Source of the DNA: Skeletonema tropicum
Taxonomy: Eukaryota > Bacillariophyta > Thalassiosirophyceae > Thalassiosirales > Thalassiosiraceae
Reading direction: 5' to 3'
Length of the DNA stretch: 64,000 nt
NCBI GenBank assembly: GCA_037178625.1
Contig: CM074130.1
Coordinates: forward strand, 4,699,069 to 4,763,068
The stretch's first letter is position 1. Every line of letters starts with the position of its first letter. The translations under genes and the position numbers were made by a program. Below are positions 10,565-22,588 of the stretch, in pieces. The notes under the pieces were generated by a model. It did no database searches, had not been told where the DNA came from, and saw only the letters and a list, made by a program, of their open reading frames with translations.

Positions 10565-13500
10565 CAGGCGCAAATAAAATGAGCTACTATGACGTTGACC
10601 AGTAACTTCGCCTCTAGCATACGATTTCTACGTGAGCTACGTAGGAATTCCTATATCATACACACCTATCTATAGTGTCGATAACTTCTTCCCCAACTAT
10701 TGGAAATGGCCATTCTGTATTCATCATTGAGTTGGGCATACGGAATGGCCATTCCCAATAGTTCGGGCAATGGAATAGAGGAGCACTGCTTACTCAACTG
10801 AAGTAGTTGGAGAGATGATTTGTAGGGGTACCTAAAAATAATGGCGGGCTCTAACAAAAAGCCACTTTTCGCATGCTTTCTTCCTTCCGACCAATACACA
10901 AAAAATGCCGATCTTATACGATTGGTCGACTTCGACACCAGTTTGTACTATCACCACGGACACCGGCCGCCGCCAGTAACTCCCTTGGGATACATTTGAG
11001 ATCAACATTGTTGCTGCTACTTTGGATCTGGACTCATATTTTGGCATAGACAGAGAGCAACACCTGCAAGACATCATTTTTTGGAGAGCAGAATCCGTCA
11101 TCCGCTACACAGCAAATATCACCAAACACAATAACAATGGTTATCTACACCCCATCATCGACTGTAAATGAGTTGATCTCGTAAAAGTGATGGAGAATAT
11201 GCATGTAAAACTTGAATAGGCATTATACTACACTTCACAGGCATCACTTGTAGTGATTTATGCGGGAAGAAGGATGCGATGCCATTGATGTAATCATGTT
11301 GCAATGTGTTGAAAAGGATGATTTGGAAACAAAAAAGGATTCAGGACGGATTCATTGCACTCGGTATTGTTGTCGTGTCTGATTTATTAGATGAATAGCA
11401 GCGCAATGCAATAAATATATTTCATCGCAACTAGTGGGAAATATGAGAAGTTCAAACTTGAAGAATGTATCATCTGCCGAACCTCGATGGTTTCCTGCGG
11501 ATACTCTTCTCGCTGACATGAAGACACAAGATGAAACTGTCGATGCAATGATAAACAATCAAGATGGATTGGAATGTAGTATCTCATATACAAAATGGTC
11601 GAAACAGATGATGGCAGTAAGTGTGATGAAGGACATGATGATGTTGTGATGCAAGCTGTCAAATGCAATGAGTAGTATAAATCCAGACTATACACGCAGC
11701 AAATATTCAAATACTGGGCGATAGAAGGCATCGTATATATATTATATATATGCAACAAGCGAAAGATTTGAACGGTGAAAAGTAGAGCAAATGAATGAAT
11801 TAGATGTAAACCTTTCAAACCTTGCTTCTATATCAGCACAACAACTCAATGTACCTAACAAATACCTCCACAAATACCTCCAATCATCAATAGATAAAGT
11901 TGCATGGTCTATTTATACAAATAACCTTCGCTAGTTTAATTATTGATGCTTACTGTTCACAGTCATTTATCCAGGCGTTCTAGACAATTCATACATTGTT
12001 GCAACAAGAATGAGCGACGACTGTAGCTTAGTATGACTTGAACTCTATTTCATTTGACTCTATTCCAGTCCATTAGCTTTCGCTCACAATTGGGAAACAT
12101 ATATATTTACCACTACGACAATAAGATCTTGTTTGCTTACGAATGCAGTTCCATTTTTGTACATTCTACACAACATGTCCTGTAAATAGTTGAATAGTAT
12201 ATCCATATGCAGCACACTATTCAGCCTCCACCATCGCCATAATGATCAAAATATCATAGATACTCCATTCTTATTTTTTGTTGATGGCGTGCCTGATGAG
12301 ATGTTACTTCTTGTTACGTGCAGATGCATTGTCTACGAGATGTGTCCTCTTCCATGTGCCAGCAAACAATGTACGAGCGGTGCATGTTACGCACTGTAGT
12401 GACATTTAGCGGCGCATCCCTTTGTACATACATCAATATTCTTCATCCCGCGGCGTTTTCACAGCGATGATGGGCAACGGCGTTGGCCATCGTATGTATT
12501 CTGATTGTTGTGGAATGATGCTTCAGTGTCGGCATCTTGTGTTATGCTCTTCTTTATGCTTTCAGGCGCGCATCCAGACGGGAATCCAACCGCACCACTT
12601 CAGAAGTAGATTCACCATGGGAATAAGAATACATTTGCACGTTGATTGCAGTGGATAGTCCTGCTGCGGCTGCTAAAGCGAGTGCCCGAGAATCTCATGT
12701 GAATTTTGAGATGAGATGTCAAAACGTCTTGTACATAGGAATTAGTATATTTTCTGTAGAGTTCTCATCTTCCGTCAAACATAAATCCACCACTAGAGGC
12801 ATGCTAGTCCGTCTATGTCGCCTAGCCAATAGAACGTTATGATCTTCGAGCCGATAGCTTGCGTATGCACTACCAATACACGTTGGAAAGGTATGATGCA
12901 CTTGGAACGGTGAAAATCGGTCGTTTATTTTGTTATTTATGTACTTTTCAGCGGAGGAAGATCAAATAATCACTTTTTGATGATGATGTGCCCGACCTGA
13001 TTTTGTGGTGTTGATATCTCGATGAATATATATATTCAGAAAAAGATAGTGTCATTCCCATCATCCTCAAACTCTATTATCGATATATGCACATAAAGTA
13101 GAATATTAAAATTTTTGCCACTTAGTGCATTTATGGCTCGTCAAGTTCATAGCTACCATAGGGTAATTTAAAAATATCTAGCGGCGTGCAGAACAAAATT
13201 TACCCAAGCACATTTTATTTGCGCTGGTCTTAAGTGATCGCTCTGGTGAGATCATCGGTACTGAAAAGGACACATCCAGTACCGCATAATCCTCCTTAAA
13301 AAATGCGCTAAGTAAGGAAGTATTGCACTTACTACACTTGCGATCCATCCAAAGTCGGCTCTACGAAGGAACTCTGCCTATCGCAGATCTTGAATGAGAG
13401 GAATGGCGCAGCTAAAGTGCACAATGATGCAATAAATTTACATTCACACTCTGTAGCTTTTGGCTGCAGCAACTGCTGCAACTGAACCACGGGACAATCC

Positions 13501-14688
13501 TTATCCTTATGCTTATGCAGACGATTGATGTCAAGAGAACGAAGAAGAAAACAAAAGATGTTGCAGAGGTAGAGATTTGAGTTGGATATCAAGGTGAGAT
13601 GCACCCCACGGGAGAGTACCTAAGCAAGTAAGTACCCAAGCAGGTTTGGAAAGAAAAGCATGTACCTATACCTGTACGCGTTCGCTTGGTAAAGAACACT
13701 CACTCCTCTCAATCATTTGAATAGAGGATAAAGGCTGCGAACGGACCGGATAATGCCAAGGAAGTAATGAAAAAGACCTTGAGATTGAGAGAATTAGATG
13801 CATAAAGATAATTCAAGACATAGCTGGCTACACTTGATCTCGATTTTGAAGACTGAGATCTCAATCTCAACCTATCTCTCCAAAGGAATCAAGTCAACCA
13901 GCTGCTCCATCCAATAATGTCGGCCAGCTGCATCCATCCGAGCAAATGATGTACCGAATAGTCAAGCTTGACTATGTCGATTGTTGGTTTCCACTTCCTC
14001 TCGAGAGAGGAAAGCGTACTCATCCCCATTGCCACGTAAAGGCCTCCGACAAATAATGGGGTGGCGTGGAACCCGAAGGAACCAGGGTAGACTTATGGTT
14101 TAGCGTGGTACCCCCAAGGTACCTGCCTGGGAACTTTGCCCGGTCTTTGCCAGTGGTTCTGAACCATTGCCTTCCACCTCCAGATGCTAACCATCTCTAG
14201 GAGTACCAGCCCGACGCTGGATTTAGAGTAATGTACGAAAAAATGACGAAGCATGAAAAGCAAACTGAGACACGTACCCCTCTCCTCTCCTAGCTGGCCA
14301 AGCTAAGAGACGAGGACAAGACCCACAGAGCTTCCTTCACCGTTGAATAGAACTCTCCTGTACCCGAAATGTATTAAGTAAGAGAGAAAGAGAGGCAACA
14401 TTGAAAGCGTTAGTACAGAGAATGAATGATGACGAGCAAAACAGACAGAGCACTCCTATCCGAAGGCGAAGAACGATATTCTGAAAACTCCATCGGGACA
14501 AAGACAACAAATTGCATCCAGTACTGAAACGCGGCTGAGTAAACGAGAACGAGTCTTCCTCTGCATCCGGCGCTTATTTGATGACTTCTCCAATGCCTTC
14601 CCAACTCTGAGCAAACGCTGTCGATTCCTTTCATGTCTTCCACGATGACCGCATTGCGTCCAGCAAGGTCCTGGCTCAGAGTGTAGCC
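10565..14688. other. 4.1-kb region with no recognisable gene
   Basis: Only short, unrelated ATG frames occur on either strand; the longest, 143 codons on the minus strand at 11387-11818, is compositionally non-protein-like. The region holds a strong inverted repeat at 10691-10767 and a GC-richer stretch at about 14030-14230 with short self-complementary segments. No tRNA, rRNA or transposase sequence was recognised. Confidence 0.5.
10691..10767. repeat. Imperfect 30-bp inverted repeat (hairpin)
   Basis: 10691-10720 pairs with 10738-10767 at 27 of 30 positions around a 17-base loop. The core TGGCCATTC is shared by both arms. Confidence 0.85.
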
Positions 14689-16722
14689 TTACGAATTCAA
14701 CTGTGACTTCGAGCGTAGAGACTCGTTTGCTAGTAGCTTGCTTCCAACCCAGCTAATGTCAACCAGGTGCCGCCACCAACACTTCAACTTGATCAGGATC
14801 TCTTCAAAAGCCTGCAAAATGATGACATAAACAGCTGTTGCTATAGGTGTCTCAAACTCAATAATCCTTCTTACACCCAGCGGAAAATAGTAGTAGTAGG
14901 ATTGAAGTACAAGCAAGAATAATGCCACTGCAACACAATAATATCGAATGTGCACACCTTGCTGAACATGATAATTATCCCCTCCAGTTTGATTTGACGC
15001 GATAATTGAAGGAGCTGCATCGACATCGAAGACAACATGATCCGATAACATTTGTACGCTAATATATAGCCGAAGCACCTCGTAAGACGAGAATGGCGCA
15101 TACGTGCAATCAAACCGTCCTGAATTAAACGATTCCGACTCTCCATTCAAATCCGTGTCTCGTTCTGTAATATTTGGGGCCCTCGATGATAGAGAAGTCA
15201 AAGGCATATGTCTAGATATCATGTGCCAATCACGAAGCGTTCGCCCCAACTGCTCTGTAACAACTCTATGCTGTTGCTCAACCTGCTGCCTCACGGGAAG
15301 ATGTTGCCATGGATTAAGCTCATCTATAATTTGTTGCAAATCTAATGACTGTTCGAACTCGATCAGAAGAACATCTTCAAGACAGACTTTAATCCAATGA
15401 ACTTCCCACTTGAATGATTTCGACGATGGTGTGTGACCAGAAGGTCCGGTGTCAATGAACTGAGAGATATCTCTAGACCGAGCAGTCAAAATGATAGCTC
15501 CTCGTACATCTCCTCCACCACCGTCATAATGCCACATGTGATCAGAAATTCCAGCACGAATGCGTGTGAAATTCGAAGAGACAATATTCCAGGCGCAAAT
15601 TCCATATTTGGTTCCTTCGTCTCCGACGAGTTTCACGGCTACTTCATCCATATCCTTATGAGTTTGGAGTTGGAGTACAGTATCGTGATAGCTGTCGCTT
15701 CCGATTCCGATGCCATGGATGCATCGACACATCCAACCAGTCATGTAAAAATCAGTGCAATGACCCGTCCCAGTACTGGTACTGGTACTAGCTTTGTTGC
15801 CCGAGAAATACTCGAAATGAGTAATTGCTTCTGCTTCTGCGACGCCGTCGCCGTGTGATTCGAGTGAATGCTCCATCCTACTTGATATCTCTTTTCTTTC
15901 AGTAGTTTCATGAGAATGAATCAGCCGCACATCTAACTCTTGTACTTGAAGTGTAGATCCCAAATCATCAGTGTTGTTCCGACCCAAAATCTCAAAATCA
16001 AACTTGCTTCTGAGCTGCTGTTCCTTCACTTGATCAACTTCTTTCACAAGTGTTTGGTTCTGGGAGATGTCTCTGGTATCAGCCAACTCTTCGACCGGCT
16101 CATCGTCAACTGACCCATCGACTGGCTCCTCATCCTTGCTCTTGAGCTGTTCTTCTTTCGCCTGATCAACTTCTTTCAGAAGTGCTTGAGCTTGGGAAAT
16201 GTCACTTTGTTGTTGATTAGTATCAGTCAAACCCTTGACCTTGACAGAATCTTCGACTTCTACTGACTCTTCTTCAATGATGTTTGATACAACGCTTGAG
16301 AGTTTCTCCCAAGTTTCATTGTACCCACGTTTACACCAAATGTATTTCTCACGCAACCCGATATTCTTGCAAGCTTCAGCATCGGATTTGATGAGCAAGG
16401 ACTTCGCCTTTGAATCAGAGGTGGCACAACTTGCGGCACAAACTTGTGTGAAGGCATTATCCTTCCCTCCCAAACAAGCGCGGTAAGGTTCCATCCCCAT
16501 CTTGACATCTTTCGCTTCAGCACACACAGCAACGGCATTACTGTTAAATCCTCGCTTCAAATCACGTGTGCATTTGTGTACACATTGCCGGTTGTCGTTA
16601 CCTTCGTTGCCATCGTTGTTGATCAGATTCCTCTTTCCCACGCGAGCATGAGGTTGAGCCCCCGAAGAGGAGATCAAGAATGCGAGTAGGAAGATGTTTG
16701 ATAATAATGAAATGAACTTCAT
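14689..16722 (-). CDS. Secreted or membrane-anchored Cys-rich protein of unknown function
   Basis: 677 codons. The frame is open a few codons further upstream from a TTG, but the ATG at 16722 fits best because it starts a clear signal peptide (residues 1-about 30, hydrophobic MKFISLLSNIFLLAFLISSS). Residues 45-150 hold about ten Cys in CxxxC-type spacing. Next comes an acidic stretch with two imperfect repeats of KEVDQxKExQLxSK near 190-250. A mid domain with more Cys lies around residues 320-420 (CTDFYMTGWMCRC), and a strongly hydrophobic segment around 590-615 (YYCVAVALFLLVL) would anchor it, leaving a C-terminal tail of about 60 residues. I do not recognise the family. Cell-surface or secretory-pathway location is an inference from the signal peptide and single anchor. 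No introns are evident. Confidence 0.7.
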   Translation of the reverse strand: MKFISLLSNIFLLAFLISSSGAQPHARVGKRNLINNDGNEGNDNRQCVHKCTRDLKRGFNSNAVAVCAEAKDVKMGMEPYRACLGGKDNAFTQVCAASCATSDSKAKSLLIKSDAEACKNIGLREKYIWCKRGYNETWEKLSSVVSNIIEEESVEVEDSVKVKGLTDTNQQQSDISQAQALLKEVDQAKEEQLKSKDEEPVDGSVDDEPVEELADTRDISQNQTLVKEVDQVKEQQLRSKFDFEILGRNNTDDLGSTLQVQELDVRLIHSHETTERKEISSRMEHSLESHGDGVAEAEAITHFEYFSGNKASTSTSTGTGHCTDFYMTGWMCRCIHGIGIGSDSYHDTVLQLQTHKDMDEVAVKLVGDEGTKYGICAWNIVSSNFTRIRAGISDHMWHYDGGGGDVRGAIILTARSRDISQFIDTGPSGHTPSSKSFKWEVHWIKVCLEDVLLIEFEQSLDLQQIIDELNPWQHLPVRQQVEQQHRVVTEQLGRTLRDWHMISRHMPLTSLSSRAPNITERDTDLNGESESFNSGRFDCTYAPFSSYEVLRLYISVQMLSDHVVFDVDAAPSIIASNQTGGDNYHVQQGVHIRYYCVAVALFLLVLQSYYYYFPLGVRRIIEFETPIATAVYVIILQAFEEILIKLKCWWRHLVDISWVGSKLLANESLRSKSQLNS

Positions 16723-17761
16723 TGCTTTGTTCGTTGCTGTTCTCAATGTATATGTATATTGGCTAGAGTAGCTCCAATACAGAAGAAGACGCTCGATGTA
16801 ATTTTACTTCGAAAGTCTGAGAGCTCGTTGTCAAAGTAGGTGCAGGTTGCTTGATATGATGCAATTCAAATCGGGTCGGCGAGACAGATTTACTGTGTTC
16901 AAATTCGAAAACGTCCAGAGCAAGAAGTTCAAATCATCTTGTTCTTGGGCCCACGCGTGAAGTCTTTACAAGACGTCTCGAGCTTGCTTGCCGGCGGGTC
17001 ACTTCTGAAGGCGCCTTTTCAATGGACTGAAGGCCTTGCCCTCGCTAGCGCTATAAGGGTAAGATTCTGTCCGTGGGTAAGATCTAAGTACTCTCCTTTT
17101 ATGTGTCAAACATACCAGACAAGCTCAAGCAGAAAGACGAAGCTTGGACATAAGGACTGTTAGGTGCGTGGTGGGGATTTAGGTGATAATAAACCTCGTT
17201 TAACTCTAAGTAAGAGATAAAAGACTGTCTCCTCCCGCGTATATCGGACAAGGCCTTACGTACATTGGAGTTCTATCAGATTCAGTGGGATTGAATACTG
17301 TCCAACAGAAAAAAACATGAGGCCATGTCCGGTAGCGGCCCTCATTCAAGCTAGTTTTGGGGTTCTCAAGTTTTGTGTTCAATCCCATGGTTTGAACCGA
17401 TATGTAAAAAGTGTTTGGTGTGTCTCCTTGATCTGAAGTACATAGTTTTGTCTTCGGCAAAGTCACACTTCTATTCGCCATCTGCTTTTACATCTTTTCT
17501 GAATGAGCAGTTGCCCCGCTCCGAGTGAGGCAGAGTAAGAAGTATAGTAGTAGCCACTTCAACAACTTCTTCAGTGTCTCAGTTGCAATCGTCAGTTCCA
17601 CAAATACAAATCCATCTTATCTAATCGTACAAACAGCTGTTGAGTACCAATACGCTCTAACTGAGCTCCTTCAGATCATAACAATCGTACCTAAACTCGA
17701 AAAGAAGAAAATAGAGACCTCAAATTGATTCCCAAGATAGCAGAATCGATATTCTCTCACC
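16723..17761. other. Intergenic region, with 5' flank shared with the paralogue at 19 kb
   Basis: The stretch 17475-17640 resembles 19085-19215 (shared CATCTGCTTTTACATC, TTTTCTGAATGAGCAG and TCTCAGTTGCA blocks), so the duplication that made the two small genes included their upstream sequence. The remainder, 16723-17470, holds no gene I can support. Confidence 0.6.
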
Positions 17762-18094
17762 ATGACCAACACTACCAAGTCCAAAGGAAACAATTCCACC
17801 TCCGAGCAATGCATTACGGTTGCCACCAAGACTAATGACGGAGGCGCTACTCCACCCATAGAAACACCAAGAGGGCAGCCTATTCGCAAGCACGAAGATC
17901 CATTCATGTACTACTCTCATCAAGAGACAAGAATGAATTCCTTGCTCTTGACCGGTGAAGGCGAAGAGAGTAATGAACGAGTCGCCGGAGAGTTAGATGT
18001 TCGCAAGACAAAGATCTCGTTCGAGCTTCACCCGTTGCTAGTGCTTGAATCTTTATTCCTCCAGGAGGACCATCACGCTTGGGATGACCTGTGA
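17762..18094 (+). CDS. Small hypothetical protein, paralogue of the gene at 19246
   Basis: 110 codons from an ATG at 17762 (CACCATGACC context). The N-terminal half is polar and probably disordered. Two blocks are shared in order with the protein at 19246: DPFMYYSHQETRMNSLLL around residue 46, matching DHFLYFSIPAVCTATLLNR there, and KTKISFELHPLLVLESLF around residue 82, matching SCISFECHTDLIFEDF. Conservation of two protein blocks between diverged copies argues that this is a real gene. The function is unknown. No membrane segment or signal peptide is visible; a soluble intracellular protein is an inference. Confidence 0.65.
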   Translation: MTNTTKSKGNNSTSEQCITVATKTNDGGATPPIETPRGQPIRKHEDPFMYYSHQETRMNSLLLTGEGEESNERVAGELDVRKTKISFELHPLLVLESLFLQEDHHAWDDL

Positions 18095-19245
18095 TTGACA
18101 TGGTGAGCATTATGGGTTCGGCATATCTCAGAGGAGCTCGGTGGACCTAGGAACAAAATACCATCTGAAGCTGAAGGCACATAGGAGTATTAATTTATTC
18201 ACAGTGCTCACCAATATCAATATTTAGTTTAGTGCAATATTGTAAGAATCACTCAATCAACTAATGTGACATGTGCATTTCCTCCTCTTCATCATCAGTT
18301 TTGATTTGGCAGCAAGGCAAGACCTCTCTATCTTCTCCCTCCAAGCAGTACAAAAGATTGACATACTGAAAATGCTTTTTGTGAGGTATTGGACTACTAT
18401 CATCTACCATGAGGCACCTAAATGCGCTGGATCTAGCGGGGTCCGACATGTGCCTGTCACAGAAGATGCGTTTGGCAATGTAATATAAATGAATCCATCA
18501 TTAATCAGATGGTATCACTACTTCTACTTCCCCGTCAACGTTCAATTTGATCCTTGGCTAAAGCTGGCTCACTTCTTTTCAGGGCCGCAGGACAGTACTT
18601 TAGTGATGACGAACTCCCCTATGTAGTAATATGTAAATGGAGTCCCGCAACAATTTACGATTTCTACACTTCCTTCAGAGCTTCCCGCAATTTCTCAAAA
18701 CGAATTGGAAGAACGAATTACTTCCATACTGTTAGAATGCTACAACCTCGATTCTTGAGTACTAACTTATTCGTTTTTGATCTTGGCGCTTCTGGAACAC
18801 GGACGGATCTGGAATAAGCCTACCTAAGCTCGCTCGACAATCAGTCGAAGCTTAAATAAGTATTTCTATATGGACATTGGTTTTCGCACCACTGTCACTG
18901 TTGTCTTTGGCATGTTGAAATATGTAAAAGTCACGAGCAAGGGACACAAGCATCACGAGCCAATAATCGATTATTAGCTCAGTGACTTTTACGTATTTCA
19001 CCATAATTCAAGTCACCAGTCATCAGTATTGGCTCACGACTTTACGTATTTCAGCATAATGCAAGTCAAGGCAAAGCCACACTTCGCCATCTGCTTTTAC
19101 ATCATCTTTTCTGAATGAGCAGCTGCCCCGCCCCCGAGTTTGGAGTAAGTAAGTAGCCTGCTGCAACTTCAGTGTATTTCTGTCTCAGTTGCAGTTGTCA
19201 GTTCTACAAATCCATCTGATCCAATCGAACGAAACACTGCTGCTG
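18095..19245. other. Intergenic region with a 19-bp inverted repeat
   Basis: 18916-18934 and 18982-19000 are complementary at 18 of 19 positions (core GTAAAAGTCAC). A third related half-site, with CGACTTTACGTATTTCA, begins near 19034. No gene is supported. The ATG frame at 18554-18817 has no recognisable features. Confidence 0.6.
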
Positions 19246-19670
19246 ATGAGTACCAACACGAGCTCCACCATGAGCTCCTTAATCATCCCCATGAAAGACG
19301 AGCCGTCGACTCAGAAGAAGATAGTTGACACTCTGAACCTGACCGAAGAGGACCTCAAAAGGCTCAAGAAGCAGGACCATTTCCTCTACTTCTCGATACC
19401 AGCAGTTTGCACCGCAACCCTTCTCAATAGAGATGTAGAAATGTCGTCTCTGAAGAATGGCCGGGGCCGGTGTTCTCGTAGGGCGTCTTGTCCTTCACCT
19501 CCAAGACAAACTGAGTCTAATGCAACTACCAAGGTCGAGAGGCGGAGCTGTATTTCCTTCGAATGTCACACAGACTTGATATTTGAAGATTTTTTGATGA
19601 GATGGCAGATGATGATGAGTTTGATTCAATGTTTCGCCAGCTGCAGCTGAATCATCGAGAAAAGCAGTAG
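19246..19670 (+). pseudogene. Paralogue of the small gene at 17762, with frameshift in a T tract
   Basis: The ATG at 19246 opens a frame whose helical charged block (LNLTEEDLKRLKKQ) and two later blocks match the 17762 protein. After SFECHTDLIFEDF the annotated frame continues for only 16 unlikely residues (stop at 19650). The next frame, entered by one extra T in the six-T tract at 19590-19595, gives a long acidic helix-like end (DEMADDDEFDSMF...) to a TAG at 19668. This resembles a natural C-terminus and parallels the acidic end of the paralogue. Either a single-base deletion or a sequencing error in the homopolymer explains it. If the T count is wrong, this is an intact gene of about 140 codons. 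Confidence 0.6.
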
Positions 19671-20492
19671 CACAGGAGTCTGTAGGAGAAGGAACTATGT
19701 GTTATGACATCTTAGTGATTATGAGTAGGTACCATATATCGTGAACAGAAAAAAATTGAATGAAATCTATACCTTAAACTAATACTCACATTGAAGAATT
19801 GAATTAAAACACAAGATAATTGTATTGCTCATGATGGACTCCATTCCTGTCAATGACTCGAAGTAGATGGAGTGATCTTTCAATAGAAAAGAGCAGGATA
19901 CAGAGCGGGCAAGCGCCGCCCTCTACGCTGGCAGGCGGCTGGTTCTCCCTCCTTCTCGTCGCTACTTACTCGTCGATGATGCTGACTTGACCCTTTTGCT
20001 TTTCACGTGATGCAACCGGCGGCTCAAAATATCATGGTGCGTTACATACAGGCTTAACAGAATACCCAGAAAGACAAAATCACTTTCGGTATGAGTTCCT
20101 ACGCAGACAGTTGTCACTTTTCGGGCGAAAAAGTTACTCCGAGAATGAAAAATCAAGCCCTCGTACCCGCTGCTGCTAGCAAATTTAGCTGGCACCGCAC
20201 CCGACAATGTTACAGAGTATGTACTTGGCCACTAATAAATGGCTCCAACTACATAACAAATCTCTCTAGCTTTGAAGAGACCTCGTACCGGCCAAAATGT
20301 GATTTTTGTCAATTTCCGGCGTACTTAGGAGTGACTAAGACCTAAATTATGTAAGTAAGTTCAAGTAAGGGACACAATGGACAACCGAAAGGAGTTTGAA
20401 GGGATGGTTGACGTCGTCGTATTTACCTATGGGACCTCAAAATAAGTAAGTTCAAGAGAGGCAGTGGTGAACTCGGTAGCGCTGGAGATGGA
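19671..20492. other. Intergenic region, no gene seen
   Basis: Short frames only. TAAGTAAGTTCAAG occurs twice as a direct repeat (near 20351 and 20444), just before the decayed ORF cluster, and might mark an insertion boundary. Confidence 0.4.
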
Positions 20493-22588
20493 ATGAGTCC
20501 GGAGTATGAGAGTGACTACAACAATGTTGCTGACGGATACTTTTCCATGAATAACTTTCCTGACATTGGCTATGAAGAGGGAGCAAATGGTGAAGAAGTG
20601 GGCTACTCTGGATCTTTTGATAGTGATGAGAGTGATCCTATCCCCATTCCCCAAGAACGTGGAGAATGCAATGCATCTAGGCTAGCCAATGATTGCATTC
20701 GTCACGGTGTTCATGATGGTTACGGTGGCTTCGCATTGTTTCATACCTACCTGTGGCACGATGGAAGAGATGACGACAGCAAAACTGGAATAAGCGTGCT
20801 GTGATGGTATTGTCGACAAAAACGGACATACCTCTCTTTACAGGCGATGAATGTATATCTATCAAAGGATTTTCCACGGATGATTTTGAACTTGTGAGCA
20901 CATCAAAAGAAACGCTCGTCAAGCAAAGCAATGTCATTTCTTGGAGCAGATACAAAAGCAGAGCTTATTGACGCCGAGTATCCAATATTTGAACGAGTGA
21001 ATGATGAAAGATTGCGCTCATTGATGATGCTAATTGCCGGTTGTGATGTTTATCCTAGCAGACGAAAGAATGTTGGCATTACTACGCTGTCAAAAATAAT
21101 CGATGCGTTCAAGGAGACATCGCAGAAAGGAGACGACGAATCTGCTCTTCTTGATCATCTTGTTGAAGTGATGAAGAAAGAATTCAAACCTCGTTTAAGT
21201 CAAGAGATAAAAGATGTGTACAACGACGAGTCGGACGAATTCGCAGACATTGAGGCAGAGGAAGTTGTGCAAGCCCACTGAGATGCACTTTTTTATGAGC
21301 CCACAAAAGAGGTTGGAAAGGAATACTTACCTTGGCGGTGAGCCGCCACAGAAACTCTTCGGGTATTGTAAAGAGTTTGCTGCACCAAGTACGGAAATCA
21401 TTCGAGGACCAACAATTTTGAGATGCAAGGGCATTGGAGGCAAAGAACATAACTTCCTTGCCACATGTGGGCATGGTAAATGTGTTAAATGCAAGCATGA
21501 TGTCTGTACATACTGTCAAGCTACAATTGGCATGGATACAAATAATATTTATTGCTTGTGTGCAGTGCTACCGAATCACTCGTACCAGAGATAAGCACTG
21601 AAGCGGCAGAGTCTATAAGTTCGAGACGAACGAGATTGACAAATGTTCACCGAGTTGAAGACGCAAACAATCTAGACAGTGATGAGGTTGAAGATCTGCT
21701 GGAAGTAATGGACTTCATCAGAGATTATAGAGCACAGGGCGACAAGGTACCGTTTCCCCTATACGAGACTGAGGAAACGGAGGCTGCAACGAGTACAAAA
21801 TGGACGGAGATAGCTGAGATTGACTTCTCAAAGGAAGCGCTTTCCTAGCAGACGGAAGTATTGACCAGAAACATTTACATGGCATCCCTCAAACTCTTTT
21901 CTTCAGTGGTTACTTTCGCTGCTCCCAATGAGAAGCATACCATTTGGAAGAAGGACAAGGCAATATACGACGCCCTACCGAAGATGCTGATTGTTTGCTT
22001 CGAAGTCGCGAGTTGATTCTGGTTATCGCCTCCTGAGTAGATATTTGAGGCATGCGTTGGATAGCAAGTGTCTTTCTTTGGAGACCAAGGCAGCCACATT
22101 GATTCAACATGGCGACGATGTTGGCATTTGTATCAACTCTGCTGTGCCGGGCGGCATCCATGCGAAAAAAGGTGGTATACAATCCGGGGATTGTGTTTAC
22201 TTCTAGCGAAGTGCTGTGCTGTGAATGCAATTGCCAATGTGGATCTAAGAAAAGGAATGGATTGTATGTGTACATAACTTTCCACTCCTCTTCTTGCTGC
22301 TGTTACTTCTAATGGATGGCCTTGCAGAAAATAAGCTGCTGGAATTTGCCGCATGTCTGAGATCAGATATCTGGAATGAAACGCTCTGGTCGGTCAAACG
22401 ATGAGACGATGAGTATGAAGCAAAGTGTTGTGACCCTTGCTGATGCCGCCGGAGAGGACATGAGTGATGTGGATCTAGACAATATCTCAATGGATGAATT
22501 GATGGATAAGTTTGAAACTGGAACAGAAGGGAGGAAGAAGTGGAAACAGCGCCACAATCACGGGGTTACGCCACTTAATCTCGACTAA
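20493..22588 (+). pseudogene. Decayed ORF cluster with PIN/FEN1-like nuclease signature and a Cys cluster
   Basis: A series of short plus-strand frames (20493-20804, 20931-21281, 21214-21594, 21552-21848, about 21991-22206, 22376-22588) follow one another in shifting frames, as in a broken gene. In order they show an acidic N-terminal segment, a segment DIPLFTGDECISIKGF (20825-20870, outside the longer frames), and RLRSLMMLIAGCDVYPSRRKNVGI near 21010-21080. The last two resemble the core of XPG/FEN1-type PIN nucleases, where LxGCDY...GVGI is usual, although the second Asp is absent here. A Cys/His cluster (CGHGKCVKCKHDVCTYC, near 21465-21520) follows, then an acidic end. At least four frameshifts or stops break it. 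A mobile-element or rarely used host nuclease gene is possible; the family call is tentative. Confidence 0.4.

Noticed and set aside
14030..14230. GC-richer stretch as a non-coding RNA gene
   Set aside because: Short self-complementary segments are present, but no consistent fold, promoter boxes or known family.
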